The notes: generated from the sequence alone by a model not told the origin. DNA of 53,192 bases from Mucilaginibacter sp. JRF (GCF_015223065.1 NZ_JADFBY010000014.1:1-53192), one strand, 5' to 3'. Counted from the stretch's first letter, positions 44,310-53,192 are shown. Program-made: numbers and translations.

Positions 44310-45290
44310 TTAACCGTTTATCCAGCTGAATTTATACTCGAGCATAGGGTTTTTCATACGCTCGGCTACGCGCAATAAACGATCAGGCAGTTTCATGATA
44401 TAGTCGCGTGCTTTTTCAGCTTCGGCATTAAGGTCGGTAACACTTTCAATGTGCCAGTCCTCGATCAGCTCTTTCAAAATGTCGACATAATCAACAGCGG
44501 TATAAATACCCAGACGTTGAGCGGCATCAGTAAAGTGACCAAATGTTTGGCCTATTTTAAGCCCTACCTCACGTAAAAAGTGCGCAGGCATAACTATCTT
44601 TTTACGCATCATATCCTCAAAGGCCAGCATAGCCTCGCTCGAGTCTACCTCAAATATCTTCTCGATAAAGTATTTGTAGGCTTTAGCATGGCGTGCCTCA
44701 TCCGAAGCGATAACGCCGCACATTTTTGACAGCAAGGTATCACCATGTTTTTTAGCTTGCGATGCCACACGGCGGTGCGATACGTTGGTAGCTAACTCCT
44801 GGAAAGAGGTGTAAATAAAATTGCGGTATGGGTCGGCACCGGTGCCAATGTCAAAGCCATCGGCAATAAGGTACTGGGTTGATACCTCCATCATGCGCAT
44901 GTTTACACGACCTGAAAGGTATAAGTATTTGTTAAGCAGATCACCGTGGCGGTTCTCCTCGGCGGTCCAGTAGCGGGTCCACTTCATCCAGCCGCCTTCC
45001 TCGTCTTTTGATACGCCCTCAACCATGGTCAACCACGACTCGTAAGTAGGAAGTGCCTCCTCGGTAATGGTATCGCCAATAAGCACGGCAATCAAATCGT
45101 ACGAAAGGCCTTCGGCGCTTTCCTGCAATTCCTTAATCTCGCTAAAAAAAGTATCTCTTGAAGAATCAGGCAAAAAGTCCGCAGGTTGCCAGATAGTATC
45201 AATCGGCTTCAAAAAATCATGCATCTTATCGAGCATGTATTTTTCGATATGCGTCATTACTTCCTTCCTTTTTTCTTCAAAATATCTCAT
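44310..45290 (-). CDS. acyl-[acyl-carrier-protein] desaturase (ferritin-like di-iron)
   Basis: 326 residues of the plant-type stearoyl-ACP desaturase family. Di-iron ligands are in two E-x-x-H motifs, TAEENRHGDLL and IASDEARHAKAY, on the helical bundle. It introduces a double bond into ACP-bound fatty acids and so adjusts membrane fluidity. An alternative start at 45257 (MTHIEKYM) has AGGAAGGAAG before it; 45290 has no such sequence but lies close to a -7-like box, so both are possible. A large intergenic region lies upstream. Confidence 0.94.
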   Translation of the reverse strand: MRYFEEKRKEVMTHIEKYMLDKMHDFLKPIDTIWQPADFLPDSSRDTFFSEIKELQESAEGLSYDLIAVLIGDTITEEALPTYESWLTMVEGVSKDEEGGWMKWTRYWTAEENRHGDLLNKYLYLSGRVNMRMMEVSTQYLIADGFDIGTGADPYRNFIYTSFQELATNVSHRRVASQAKKHGDTLLSKMCGVIASDEARHAKAYKYFIEKIFEVDSSEAMLAFEDMMRKKIVMPAHFLREVGLKIGQTFGHFTDAAQRLGIYTAVDYVDILKELIEDWHIESVTDLNAEAEKARDYIMKLPDRLLRVAERMKNPMLEYKFSWING

Positions 45291-45870
45291 AATTATTTAT
45301 TAGGGCTCAAAGTTAGTTAAATTAAGTTAGTAATAACAGCTTTTTGAGGCGAGTGACCAAGATCATTTTAAGTAAAAAGCCTTAATTAACTTTAGCTTAT
45401 AAATCACCGTTCAGTTAACATTCAGGTAAAATTTTCCGCAAATTATGGAAAAAATACCCCACTTATTACACAAGCCACTCCTCGATACCCCGATAAAGTT
45501 ACCTGGTATTATGCTGTTAACAAATAAATATTGAACGCAATGAATAATATATTTCCGGCTCTGTTATTTAAACGTAAACCGGCTTATTTAGTTTTTTATA
45601 TCTCAAGCTATTATCAAACAGCACATTTGTAACTATAAGCTAAGCAGTTACACACTTTTAGCACAAGTTGGTAAACACTTTTATGTTAAATGAACTGCAT
45701 TATTGCAACAAGAGCCATCGCCGTACAACGCGCTAACACCCTGCCAATAACCTTACAATTGGATTACTTTTTGTGATTGTGGAACTGTAAGTTCCCGGCT
45801 TTAAGGCCTGTAAATCACAATTAAAAAAATTTATACTAAACCTTTGCCCTAATTATTCAACTACTGCACA
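45291..45870. other. 580-bp divergent intergenic region
   Basis: The largest gap in the window; no convincing gene. It should carry the promoters of the desaturase (minus) and the exopolysaccharide operon (plus). CAAAGTTA at 45308-45315 reads TAACTTTG on the minus strand, a perfect TAnnTTTG -7 element for the desaturase. The rest is A/T-rich with scattered short dyads, none strong. Confidence 0.5.
45308..45315 (-). promoter_or_regulatory. candidate -7 box for the desaturase gene
   Basis: TAACTTTG on the minus strand matches TAnnTTTG. A start near 45302 gives a 12-base leader to the ATG at 45290 or 45 bases to the one at 45257. No clear -33 partner was found. Confidence 0.35.
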
Positions 45871-47217
45871 ATGTTTTTAAAGATCACTAAAGAGGAATTC
45901 TCAAAAGAGGTAATAAAAAAGGCCTGGTATCAAACCAATATTATTATTTGGGCCATTATATTTCTTTACCCGCTTTTTAGTATAGTTGATTTTATATACG
46001 CAAACGATGTATGGGTTAGTTTTTTAATTGTGCGCCTTACATCGGTATTTGTGGTGTACATGCTGTACAACTATTTTCAAACACGCAAGCATAACTACCG
46101 CATACTGTTGCATGTGGTTATGTTCATACTATCGGTAACTACGGCATTGCTGTGCAACCTGGTTAGCATTGAGGCGGTGAATATTTACTTTTTGCTATAC
46201 GCCGCTATCATCCTGTTTTTTAATTTACAGGTATTTTGGGAGGCATTGAACTCTATTATTCAGGCATTGGCCGCCTTTTTATTTTTGGCCATATTTTTCA
46301 ATACTTTCAGCGAGTATACTATTGATCTTCTGGTGAATAACGGCGGGCAGTTCTTCTTCGTTATCGTGATCATATCAACCATTATCCCTCATGCCCGTTA
46401 CAAGGTGCTTGCGCGCGAGGTACAGGCGCAAATACTGATCAAAAAATCAAACGACCAGCTTAAGAGCCAGTATCAGGATATCAATGAAAAGAACAACATT
46501 ATTGATATGCAGTACGAGCAACTGCGCAAGCTTGACGAGCAAAAGAACAGCTTTATCAACATAGCCGGGCATGACCTTAAAAACCTTATCGGCTCCATTG
46601 TGATGAGTAACAACATGGTGCGCGAGGAAGATTACCGTCTGAGCAATGACCAAAAGGAGTTTGTAGGCTACATTGCCGAATCGGCCGAGAAGATGCAGTA
46701 CATGCTTAACAAACTAATGGATGTTAAGGAGATATCATCGCCCGAGATAAAATTCAACATGGAGATATTTGATGCCAACCAGGAGATACAGTACGTATTT
46801 AAAGGTTTGCTTGAAACAGCCCACATGAAAAATATACACCTGATAGATAACATACTGAAATTACCGCTTAACGTTAGGCTCGACCGTGTGTTTACCGGCC
46901 AGGTGTTTCAAAACCTGCTATCAAACGCTATTAAGTTTTCGCAAACCAATAACAACATTAAAATAGTTACCAGCCTGCAACGCCAAAAATTTGTGTTGGA
47001 GATTATTGACGAGGGCATTGCCATTGGTCAGCAGGAGTTGGATATGATGTTCAACAAGCTAAAAACATTGAATGATGTGGGCGCGGTGCAGGAGAGCAGG
47101 CTTGGCCTGGGACTTTCCATTGCCAAACTGATGACGCAGGAGATGGGCGGTGAAATTTATTACCGCAGCGATGATAACGGCAACTATTTCAGAGTAGAAT
47201 TTTACGCTATTAACTAA
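45871..47217 (+). CDS. polytopic membrane histidine kinase
   Basis: 448 residues with six hydrophobic helices in the first 175 residues, then a coiled coil (about 180-225), an H-box with H234 (FINIAGHDLKNLIG) and a HATPase domain (NLLSNAIKFSQ, DEGIAI, RLGLGLSIAKL). The G1 box reads DEGIAIG instead of D-x-G-x-G, which could affect nucleotide binding. No response regulator accompanies it. It ends 20 bases before the BcsB-like gene, so it is the first gene of the polysaccharide operon and may sense envelope state for it (inference). Confidence 0.93.
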   Translation: MFLKITKEEFSKEVIKKAWYQTNIIIWAIIFLYPLFSIVDFIYANDVWVSFLIVRLTSVFVVYMLYNYFQTRKHNYRILLHVVMFILSVTTALLCNLVSIEAVNIYFLLYAAIILFFNLQVFWEALNSIIQALAAFLFLAIFFNTFSEYTIDLLVNNGGQFFFVIVIISTIIPHARYKVLAREVQAQILIKKSNDQLKSQYQDINEKNNIIDMQYEQLRKLDEQKNSFINIAGHDLKNLIGSIVMSNNMVREEDYRLSNDQKEFVGYIAESAEKMQYMLNKLMDVKEISSPEIKFNMEIFDANQEIQYVFKGLLETAHMKNIHLIDNILKLPLNVRLDRVFTGQVFQNLLSNAIKFSQTNNNIKIVTSLQRQKFVLEIIDEGIAIGQQELDMMFNKLKTLNDVGAVQESRLGLGLSIAKLMTQEMGGEIYYRSDDNGNYFRVEFYAIN

Positions 47218-47237
47218 TTAATATACAATACAACCCA

Positions 47238-49319
47238 ATGAAGAGAGTATTTACCTTCTTAGCCTTTTTTCTTGTACTGTCAACCGCCACAAAAGCGCAA
47301 AGCGTTGTGTCGTTCAAATCAATGGGGTATGCTGATAATGCCATTTACGGTATGAACGGCGCTACATCATATTTTTTGAGGATAAGCCCGCTGGTTGAAA
47401 TGAACGGCAGCAAACTGGTGCTGTTTTTTGAACCATCGCAAGCCCTGATCAAGGAGAGCTCGTTTATAAACATCCTGATCAATGATCAGCCGGTTATCAG
47501 TTCGCGCCTAAATAAAGATTCACTGCAAAAGGTGGTTATCAACCTGTCAAAAAATGATATTTCACCCGAGAAGTACCTGAAGTTACAGGTAAAAACCGTG
47601 CTTACCATTAGTGGCGATAAATGCCGCGACCTGGATAACCCGGCCATGTGGATAAAGGTTAAAGGCTACTCGTACCTGTCATTGGTAAAAAGCAATAAAA
47701 ACTTTTTTAATAACGTAAACATCAGTAACTGCTTTGAATCAAAACGCGCTATTGTATATCCTTCAAACCCATCACTGCATGATCTGAAAGCCGTGGCATG
47801 GGCATACGCCAGGTTGAAAAAAACTCAAAGCAAAGAGATACACGTTTACGAGGCCGGTAAACTGCCTGATAGCGTAAAGAACTATATAATGGTAGGCGAT
47901 TACAACGCCCTGCCCGAAGCACAACGCCGCCTGGTTAAGGTTACCCCGCAAGGTGGCCAGGGTATGTTTTATCTGCATAAATCAATAACCAGCCTTACCG
48001 ATACGCTGACCACTATGGTTGATGTACGCGGCAAACTGGTTCCGGTTAAAACGGTATCAACAACTGTTGTACCTAACGAGATACTATTTGTTTCGGGTGG
48101 TGACGACCGTGGTTTAGAGAAAGCGATTACCGCTTTAGGCAACATGAACGTGCTTAACTCAACTTATGGCGATTACCTGCTAATAAACAACGCGCAAAAC
48201 AGCTTTTTCCAAAATATTGACGAGAGCCGCTCAAAACTATCGCTTAAACAAGTGGGTGGTTTAAGCACATTTATGTCGGGTATTGGTTCGCTAAAAACTG
48301 TTTACAACTTTAAAAACAGCGATTTTAGCTTTACGCCGAAAGAGGTTGAGATACATTTTTCGGGTATTTATAGCAGCCTTAACCCCGGCGACCGTGGCTT
48401 TTTCAACATCTACCTTAATGGTTTGCTCATCAGTAGCGAAAAGCTGGATGCATCGGGCAAGTTGAATACCTCGGTAACCATTAACCGTTATCAGCACCAT
48501 AAATACAATACATTGGAGGCCGAGTTCAGGTTTTATCCAAGCAGCGGTAACTGCCAAAACAGCTTTACCAACTTCTTCTGCGAGATAGATGTTGATAAAT
48601 CATACCTGGCATCAAAAAATCCGTTTATTACTAATGATCTGAGCTTCTACCAATATCCTGAAGCGTTCAACAGCGGATCGACCCGTTTAGTAGTTAGCCG
48701 CGATTATGCCAAGCATGCTGCCGCTGCCCTGGGCGAGATCATCTATGAGCTGAACAACAACATCAACGCCAACAACTTCCCTGAGATTGTTTACTCAGGC
48801 GATATGCCGGCTGCTGATCTAAAGAACTACAACATCGTGGCCCTGCTATCAAAAGAAGACCCGTTGATGAACGAGTTTCCGGATGCGCCGATAAAGTTCA
48901 ACCAAAAGTTCCGTTTATATAATACAGATAATAACAAGGTGGTTTACTCACTATCTGACAGTGTATCAAACGGTTTGGCACAGATATTCTATGGCCGTAA
49001 TAATAATGCTACGCTGGTATTAACAGCCACTGGCAAGCACCCGGCCGAAGCATTTTTGGCAGTATCGCGCTCAATAACCGAGCAATTGTCAACCCTATCG
49101 AGCAACGTATGTATAGCTGATGTTAACACCAATAAATACCTGTTCAACATCAATAAATCGAGCGATAACCTGGAGTATGTTGATACCAAGAGCGGCCTTG
49201 CCCAGTTTTGGGAGAATTACAACCTGTATATATTGTTAGGTATTTTGATACTGATACTGGTATCGTTCCTGTACGTACGCTCAAGAATACAAAGCTCTCA
49301 GGATCTGTTCAACGAATAA
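47238..49319 (+). CDS. BcsB-like periplasmic polysaccharide synthase subunit
   Basis: 693 residues with a signal peptide (to about residue 20), two carbohydrate-binding-like beta modules alternating with flavodoxin-like domains, and a single C-terminal membrane helix (about 662-682, YILLGILILILVSFLYV). This is the BcsB layout: the periplasmic partner anchored beside a GT2 synthase that guides the growing glycan. Similarity is in pattern (SYFLRISP, ILINDQPV, LNPGDRGFFNIYLNG). It need not imply cellulose; no BcsC, BcsZ or PilZ domain occurs here. Confidence 0.85.
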   Translation: MKRVFTFLAFFLVLSTATKAQSVVSFKSMGYADNAIYGMNGATSYFLRISPLVEMNGSKLVLFFEPSQALIKESSFINILINDQPVISSRLNKDSLQKVVINLSKNDISPEKYLKLQVKTVLTISGDKCRDLDNPAMWIKVKGYSYLSLVKSNKNFFNNVNISNCFESKRAIVYPSNPSLHDLKAVAWAYARLKKTQSKEIHVYEAGKLPDSVKNYIMVGDYNALPEAQRRLVKVTPQGGQGMFYLHKSITSLTDTLTTMVDVRGKLVPVKTVSTTVVPNEILFVSGGDDRGLEKAITALGNMNVLNSTYGDYLLINNAQNSFFQNIDESRSKLSLKQVGGLSTFMSGIGSLKTVYNFKNSDFSFTPKEVEIHFSGIYSSLNPGDRGFFNIYLNGLLISSEKLDASGKLNTSVTINRYQHHKYNTLEAEFRFYPSSGNCQNSFTNFFCEIDVDKSYLASKNPFITNDLSFYQYPEAFNSGSTRLVVSRDYAKHAAAALGEIIYELNNNINANNFPEIVYSGDMPAADLKNYNIVALLSKEDPLMNEFPDAPIKFNQKFRLYNTDNNKVVYSLSDSVSNGLAQIFYGRNNNATLVLTATGKHPAEAFLAVSRSITEQLSTLSSNVCIADVNTNKYLFNINKSSDNLEYVDTKSGLAQFWENYNLYILLGILILILVSFLYVRSRIQSSQDLFNE

Positions 49320-49334
49320 CATTTTCCACATACC

Positions 49335-49363
49335 GCCCTGTTGCAGCCCTGCTGCAATAGGGC
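49335..49363 (+). promoter_or_regulatory. intercistronic hairpin between BcsB-like and GT2 genes
   Basis: 12-bp stem GCCCTGTTGCAG (49335-49346) / CTGCAATAGGGC (49352-49363), one G-U pair, 5-base loop. It is not followed by a T run (AAACTTTGC), so it is unlikely to be a strong terminator and may adjust expression or mRNA stability between the two genes. Confidence 0.6.
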
Positions 49364-49381
49364 AAACTTTGCATATACTAC

Positions 49382-51226
49382 ATGATAACCTCTGTTGCTG
49401 AGCTATTAATTACCGACGGCTTTATTACCCATGCCGACCGCGAGAGCATTGAAAAGCTTTCGGCACAATTGGGGCAGGCCTTCATAAAAGTGGCCCTCAA
49501 CTTTGGCTACATATCGCGCAAAAACTACGAGCGCTCGCTTATTAATGCCGGCTATCCGCTAAATAAAGTGCGTGATGAGGAGCACGACAGGGAGATACTC
49601 AACAAAATAGAACTTAAACTGGCTAATGACCATGTGGCACTGCCATTGCGTGTGCAAGACGGTAAACTGATCACCCTGATGGCCGATCCATCCGATCAGT
49701 TATTTATCGATTTTGTACGTTTTACGTATGACATGGAGCCCGAGATCATCATAGCATCCGATCTGGATATTACCTGGATGAGCCACACCCTGCTTGGCGA
49801 AAAGTATGTAAAATCGGCCGTGTTTGAGTTGATGCACCGCGACCCGGCCAACTCTGCAAGGGTTACCTTTACATCAAAACAGCTGATATTCCTGTTCTCG
49901 CTGGTGGGTATTATCTGTATCGGGCTTGTGCTCAACTTCAAGAACACATCCATCACCATTAATGTAATACTGAGTTTCTTCTTTTTAATGGCTATTTCGT
50001 TCAAACTGTTTCTGGCCCTTGTGGGTTCGAGGTTTGAACTGCACCAGGCCGTAACCAACCAGGAAGTACGGGATGTAGTTACCGACGAACTGCCGGTGTT
50101 TACCATACACCTACCGGTTTACAAAGAGGATAGGCTGATAAAAAAGCTGATATGGAACCTGCAAAGTATTGACTATCCACGCGAAAAGCTGGACATTAAA
50201 CTACTTATTGAGGATGATGACGACCAAACGCTGAACGCGGTACGTAACCTCGACTTTCCGGCTACGTTCGAGGTTATTGTGGTGCCTTTCCACATGCCTA
50301 AAACCAAACCGAAGGCCTGTAATTATGGTCTGCATTTTTCACGTGGTAAATTCCTCACTATTTATGATGCCGAGGATATTCCGGATACCGATCAGTTGAA
50401 AAAAGTAGTGGCCCTGTTTAACAAACTGCCCGATCACTTTATATGCGTGCAATGCTCGCTCAATTACTTTAACCGTAATGAGAACTTTTTGACACGCATG
50501 TTCACCCTCGAGTATTCGTACTGGTTTGATTACATGCTGCCGGGGCTTGATACGCTTGATATCCCCATCCCATTAGGTGGTACAAGCAACCACTTTAAAA
50601 TGGAGAACCTGATTGAGCTTGGCGCATGGGACCCATTCAACGTAACCGAAGATGCCGACCTTGGCGTACGCGCTTATGCGAAAGGCTACAAAATAGCGGT
50701 AGTGAATTCCACCACCTACGAGGAAGCCAATAACGAACCCATTAATTGGATACGCCAACGTTCGCGCTGGATAAAGGGCTATATGCAAACCTACCTGGTA
50801 CACATGCGCGATCCTATCGCTTTATACCGCAAAATCGGTTTGAAAGGCTTTTTAGGGTTCAGCTTCTTCATCGGTGCAACGCCTATTACCTTTTTGGTAT
50901 ACCCGCTGCTGCTCATCATATTTTTGAATTATATATTGTTCGACCTGTCAACCATCCGTACCCTTTTCCCGGATTGGGTGCTGTTCATGTCCATCTTTAA
51001 CCTGATGGTGGGTAACATCCTGATGATCTACGTGAACATGATGGCCGTATTTAAACGCAGGTTTTACGAGCTTATACTTTTTGCCGTGGCCAACCCTATA
51101 TACTGGATGCTGCACTCCATTGCCGCATACAAAGGTTTGTACCAGTTAATTGTAAACCCTTTTTATTGGGAAAAAACCAACCATGGTTTAAGTAAAATGA
51201 GCAGCCCGGTTAACGTTGTGAAATGA
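49382..51226 (+). CDS. GT2 processive glycosyltransferase with N-terminal GspE/MshE-N-like domain
   Basis: 614 residues. Residues 1-140 match the N-terminal domain of type II secretion/MSHA ATPases (ELLITDGFIT, then QLGQAFIKVALNFGYIS, then LPLRVQDGKLITLMADPSD). Two helices follow (about 167-185, 193-215), a GT2 domain with LLIEDDDD, DAED at 329-332, TED at 422-424 and QRSRW at 459-463 (the QxxRW sign of processive synthases), and three or four C-terminal helices. It should polymerise and export a polysaccharide with the BcsB-like protein. In E. coli NfrB a related combination responds to c-di-GMP; here the first RLG-type binding motif is not conserved. Confidence 0.92.
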   Translation: MITSVAELLITDGFITHADRESIEKLSAQLGQAFIKVALNFGYISRKNYERSLINAGYPLNKVRDEEHDREILNKIELKLANDHVALPLRVQDGKLITLMADPSDQLFIDFVRFTYDMEPEIIIASDLDITWMSHTLLGEKYVKSAVFELMHRDPANSARVTFTSKQLIFLFSLVGIICIGLVLNFKNTSITINVILSFFFLMAISFKLFLALVGSRFELHQAVTNQEVRDVVTDELPVFTIHLPVYKEDRLIKKLIWNLQSIDYPREKLDIKLLIEDDDDQTLNAVRNLDFPATFEVIVVPFHMPKTKPKACNYGLHFSRGKFLTIYDAEDIPDTDQLKKVVALFNKLPDHFICVQCSLNYFNRNENFLTRMFTLEYSYWFDYMLPGLDTLDIPIPLGGTSNHFKMENLIELGAWDPFNVTEDADLGVRAYAKGYKIAVVNSTTYEEANNEPINWIRQRSRWIKGYMQTYLVHMRDPIALYRKIGLKGFLGFSFFIGATPITFLVYPLLLIIFLNYILFDLSTIRTLFPDWVLFMSIFNLMVGNILMIYVNMMAVFKRRFYELILFAVANPIYWMLHSIAAYKGLYQLIVNPFYWEKTNHGLSKMSSPVNVVK

Positions 51227-52776
51227 GAAAGAGATCAACCTTCCTTTTATTGATAACAGTATTGTTGGGTATATACTACCTGGTGCTGGGTATATATTTC
51301 AATAAACTGGGCTACTATAATGCTGAGGCGCTTTTCTACATCGAAAAATCGAAGATTGTATTTGAGGGTTTAGGTAATCGTCTTAAAGTAATGGGTTTAA
51401 CATCGCCTATTATTCCTTTTTACGCCACCTTTTTATTTACATCTTTAAATTATTTGCTGGCACCGGTGATAGCATCGGCCATAGGTACAGCCATATTCTT
51501 CTACATAATAACTGCCACGCTTTTAAAGGATGTTAAGGATAATTTTTACCTGGCCTTGCTATTGGTATTATTCCTGTTTCACCCGGGCATACTGTATACA
51601 GCTACGGCGGGCAAGAGTATCTACCTGGTGTTAACGTTCTTCTATTTGTTCTTCTTGAATATTTTGAAGTTCTACCGGTCAAACACTACCTACCACGTAT
51701 CTATTGCCAGTATGTGTTTGGTAACGCTTACTTTTTGCGATTACCGATTTATATGGCTTACCCTGTTCTTCATCCCGCTGGTATTATCAATCACTCTGAA
51801 AAGCCTTAACCTGAGCGAAAAGGAATCGATATTTCGCTTATTCATCAGCTTTAACAATCCATCGTTAAGGCGTAAACTGATCAGCAAAACATTCGCACTG
51901 TACATCATCATATTTATATTGCCTATAGCATCAATCGTTTGTTATAAGCTGCTGAACTTAACCCACGCTAACGATCTTAATTATTTTATTGAGAGCCCTT
52001 ACGCTACCTGGAACGTGCTGGTTGATAAAATAAACTTTGACGAGGTTACCAATATAAATACTTATAAAATGCCCGATTCGGCTGTGCTGTTATCGTTAAA
52101 GATGATCATGTATGCCCCGCTGATATTGCTGGCTTTGTACATGTACAGGCAAAATACCTACCAGGCATTAACACTGCTTACCCCATTTGCCTTTATAGAG
52201 TTTTTAAGGCTGAAATACGACAATATATACATAGCGCATGAGTTCTATATCATATTTATAATACTGGCGCTGCTGTGCATCATTTTCAGGCTCGAATCAT
52301 TCAGGAATAAGAAAACATTAAGGATACTTATGGGCGTAGGTATGGCCATACAGATATTCACCGGTTATTACTTCCTTAACCGTTCGTCCATTAGCGACGA
52401 GCAGAAATTTATGGCGATGCTGCGCAAGCCTATCGATAACCACGATTACGACGAAAGTAAGGATATTGCCAATTACATAAATGCCCTGCCCGATAATGCG
52501 CTGGTGATGACTGATGATGCCGTGGCCTACCCTATTGCGGCCTTTGTAGATAATATTCAGAAACTGGTAATGCCTTACCAGGATAAGTTTTTAACGGCCA
52601 TTGAAGCCCCACGCGGTTATGTAAGCTATATATTAGTGGCAAGCCCATCCAATCGAAGCAAAGGCTACACACAGCTTAATAATACCTACTTCAACTTTAT
52701 GCGCAGTAATGACTCGGGTATGTTGGTACAAAAGGTATATGAAACACCTGACTGGGAGTTGTACAGGATCAAGTAA
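51223..52776 (+). CDS. polytopic membrane protein, GT-C glycosyltransferase-like
   Basis: 517 residues; its ATG overlaps the stop of the GT2 gene (ATGA), so translation is coupled. About ten helices fill residues 8-390, and a soluble C-terminal domain of about 120 residues follows. The arrangement of an acidic residue pair region after helix 1 (YYNAEALFYIEKSK) plus many helices resembles lipid-linked-sugar GT-C enzymes, but no firm family signature is seen. Probably modifies or helps export the polysaccharide. Confidence 0.75.
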   Translation: MRKRSTFLLLITVLLGIYYLVLGIYFNKLGYYNAEALFYIEKSKIVFEGLGNRLKVMGLTSPIIPFYATFLFTSLNYLLAPVIASAIGTAIFFYIITATLLKDVKDNFYLALLLVLFLFHPGILYTATAGKSIYLVLTFFYLFFLNILKFYRSNTTYHVSIASMCLVTLTFCDYRFIWLTLFFIPLVLSITLKSLNLSEKESIFRLFISFNNPSLRRKLISKTFALYIIIFILPIASIVCYKLLNLTHANDLNYFIESPYATWNVLVDKINFDEVTNINTYKMPDSAVLLSLKMIMYAPLILLALYMYRQNTYQALTLLTPFAFIEFLRLKYDNIYIAHEFYIIFIILALLCIIFRLESFRNKKTLRILMGVGMAIQIFTGYYFLNRSSISDEQKFMAMLRKPIDNHDYDESKDIANYINALPDNALVMTDDAVAYPIAAFVDNIQKLVMPYQDKFLTAIEAPRGYVSYILVASPSNRSKGYTQLNNTYFNFMRSNDSGMLVQKVYETPDWELYRIK

Positions 52777-53060
52777 TTTCATATTCATTCATAGAATTGA
52801 GCAATTAGGAAATGAATTTAATATTCCCATTGCTGCTTATTGTTTTTAGTTCTGCATTTAGTTTGCAGATATATACAATAAACAAAGATTCCCTTCTGCT
52901 CCACATACTATTATTAGTGATGCCCCTTTCCGAAAGATCAATCTTGTTAAGAGTCGTTTAACTATTTCTATCCCTGAAATTATTGGGCATAGGAGTAAGG
53001 GAAGTGAAAATTAGCGCTTAATGTGGTGGATTACACAACCAGTTTGTTAACCCCTCCCTG

Positions 53061-53076
53061 CCCTCCCGAGGGAGGG
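53061..53076. repeat. GC-rich palindrome
   Basis: CCCTCCC-GA-GGGAGGG, a perfect 7-bp stem with a 2-base loop, preceded by CCCCTCCCTG. This compact G/C hairpin in an AT-rich tail resembles dispersed intergenic palindromes of Bacteroidota. It lies just before the heptamer repeat block. Confidence 0.6.
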
Positions 53077-53086
53077 AATGATAGTT

Positions 53087-53163
53087 TAGTAATCAGTGAT
53101 TAGTAGTTAATGATTAGTGGTTAGTAGTTAGTGGTCAGTAACCGGAGATTGGTGATTAGTGTT
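53087..53163. repeat. degenerate 7-bp tandem repeat, second locus
   Basis: Eleven adjoining 7-mers of mostly YRGTNNN form (tagtaat, cagtgat, tagtagt, taatgat, tagtggt, tagtagt, tagtggt, cagtaac, cggagat, tggtgat, tagtgtt), the same period and shape as the block at 11449. It may continue past the window edge. Confidence 0.75.
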
Positions 53164-53192
53164 TATAAGGAGCTTTTCTTATGTATGTTTAT

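Larger units (their letters stand above)
52777..53192. other. 416-bp non-coding tail of window
   Basis: No convincing gene. A 49-codon frame at 52812-52961 (starting MNLIFPLLLIVFSSAF) looks like a signal peptide but is short, ends without a domain and lacks a good ribosome site. The rest holds the GC-rich hairpin at 53061-53076 and the 7-bp-periodic repeat at 53087-53163. Confidence 0.55.

Noticed and set aside
47238..51226. Calling the operon cellulose biosynthesis
   Set aside because: Only BcsB-like and GT2 parts are present; BcsC, BcsZ and PilZ are absent, so the product cannot be named.
52812..52961. 49-codon frame with a signal-like start
   Set aside because: Too short, with no mature domain and no clear ribosome site; may be chance in AT-rich sequence.

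Overview
The window looks like a Bacteroidota chromosome, most likely Sphingobacteriaceae (Mucilaginibacter/Pedobacter type). The reasons are protein style rather than a marker gene: lipoproteins beginning CKKD, GspE-N-like/GT2 and BcsB-like exopolysaccharide genes, very large FtsX/MacB-type permease arrays, a plant-type acyl-ACP desaturase, DUF1080 and sialate O-acetylesterase enzymes, TAnnTTTG-like promoter boxes and few Shine-Dalgarno sequences. No rRNA, clear tRNA, CRISPR array, transposase or phage gene was seen. Base composition and coding style look even throughout.

1-14003 is a mixed housekeeping/cell-envelope region: small lipoproteins (three related ones at 89, 1636 and 13323), a GDPD-like/alkaline phosphatase fusion, a two-domain DUF1080 protein, an M1 aminopeptidase, the diadenylate cyclase CdaA, FabI and RecN. 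Several strong stem-loop terminators separate these units, and a peculiar 7-bp-periodic repeat lies between fabI and recN.

14231-36781 is the centrepiece: a tripartite ABC export system with its own regulator. On the minus strand, from 33768 downwards, come a HlyD-type adaptor, an ABC ATPase, six consecutive ~800-residue duplicated MacB/FtsX permeases, a small membrane protein, a second ATPase and a TolC-like channel. Divergent from the adaptor are an NtrC-type sigma-54 activator and its histidine kinase. In three intergenic gaps I find the same paired 15-bp motif (GTACG-N5-GWWAC, two copies always 7 bp apart). Each pair lies 54-55 bp upstream of a TGGYATG box that resembles a sigma-54 -24 element. 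The central pair is also 56 bp from a good TGG-N8-TTGC promoter pointing at the activator gene. The layout therefore reads as a self-contained sigma-54 regulon: kinase/activator, their binding sites, and three efflux transcription units plus autoregulation.

36838-45290 holds a YqaE/Pmp3 peptide, a sialate O-acetylesterase, a lipoprotein, a TPR-histidine kinase, a GreA/GreB-C-like protein, an aldo/keto reductase and the acyl-ACP desaturase. A possible small structured RNA lies near 42.6-42.7 kb.

45871-52776 is an apparent exopolysaccharide operon: membrane histidine kinase, BcsB-like periplasmic protein, a processive GT2 synthase with an N-terminal GspE/MshE-N-like domain, and a polytopic membrane protein of GT-C appearance. 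The last ~400 bases are non-coding and carry a G/C hairpin and a second block of the 7-bp-periodic repeat.
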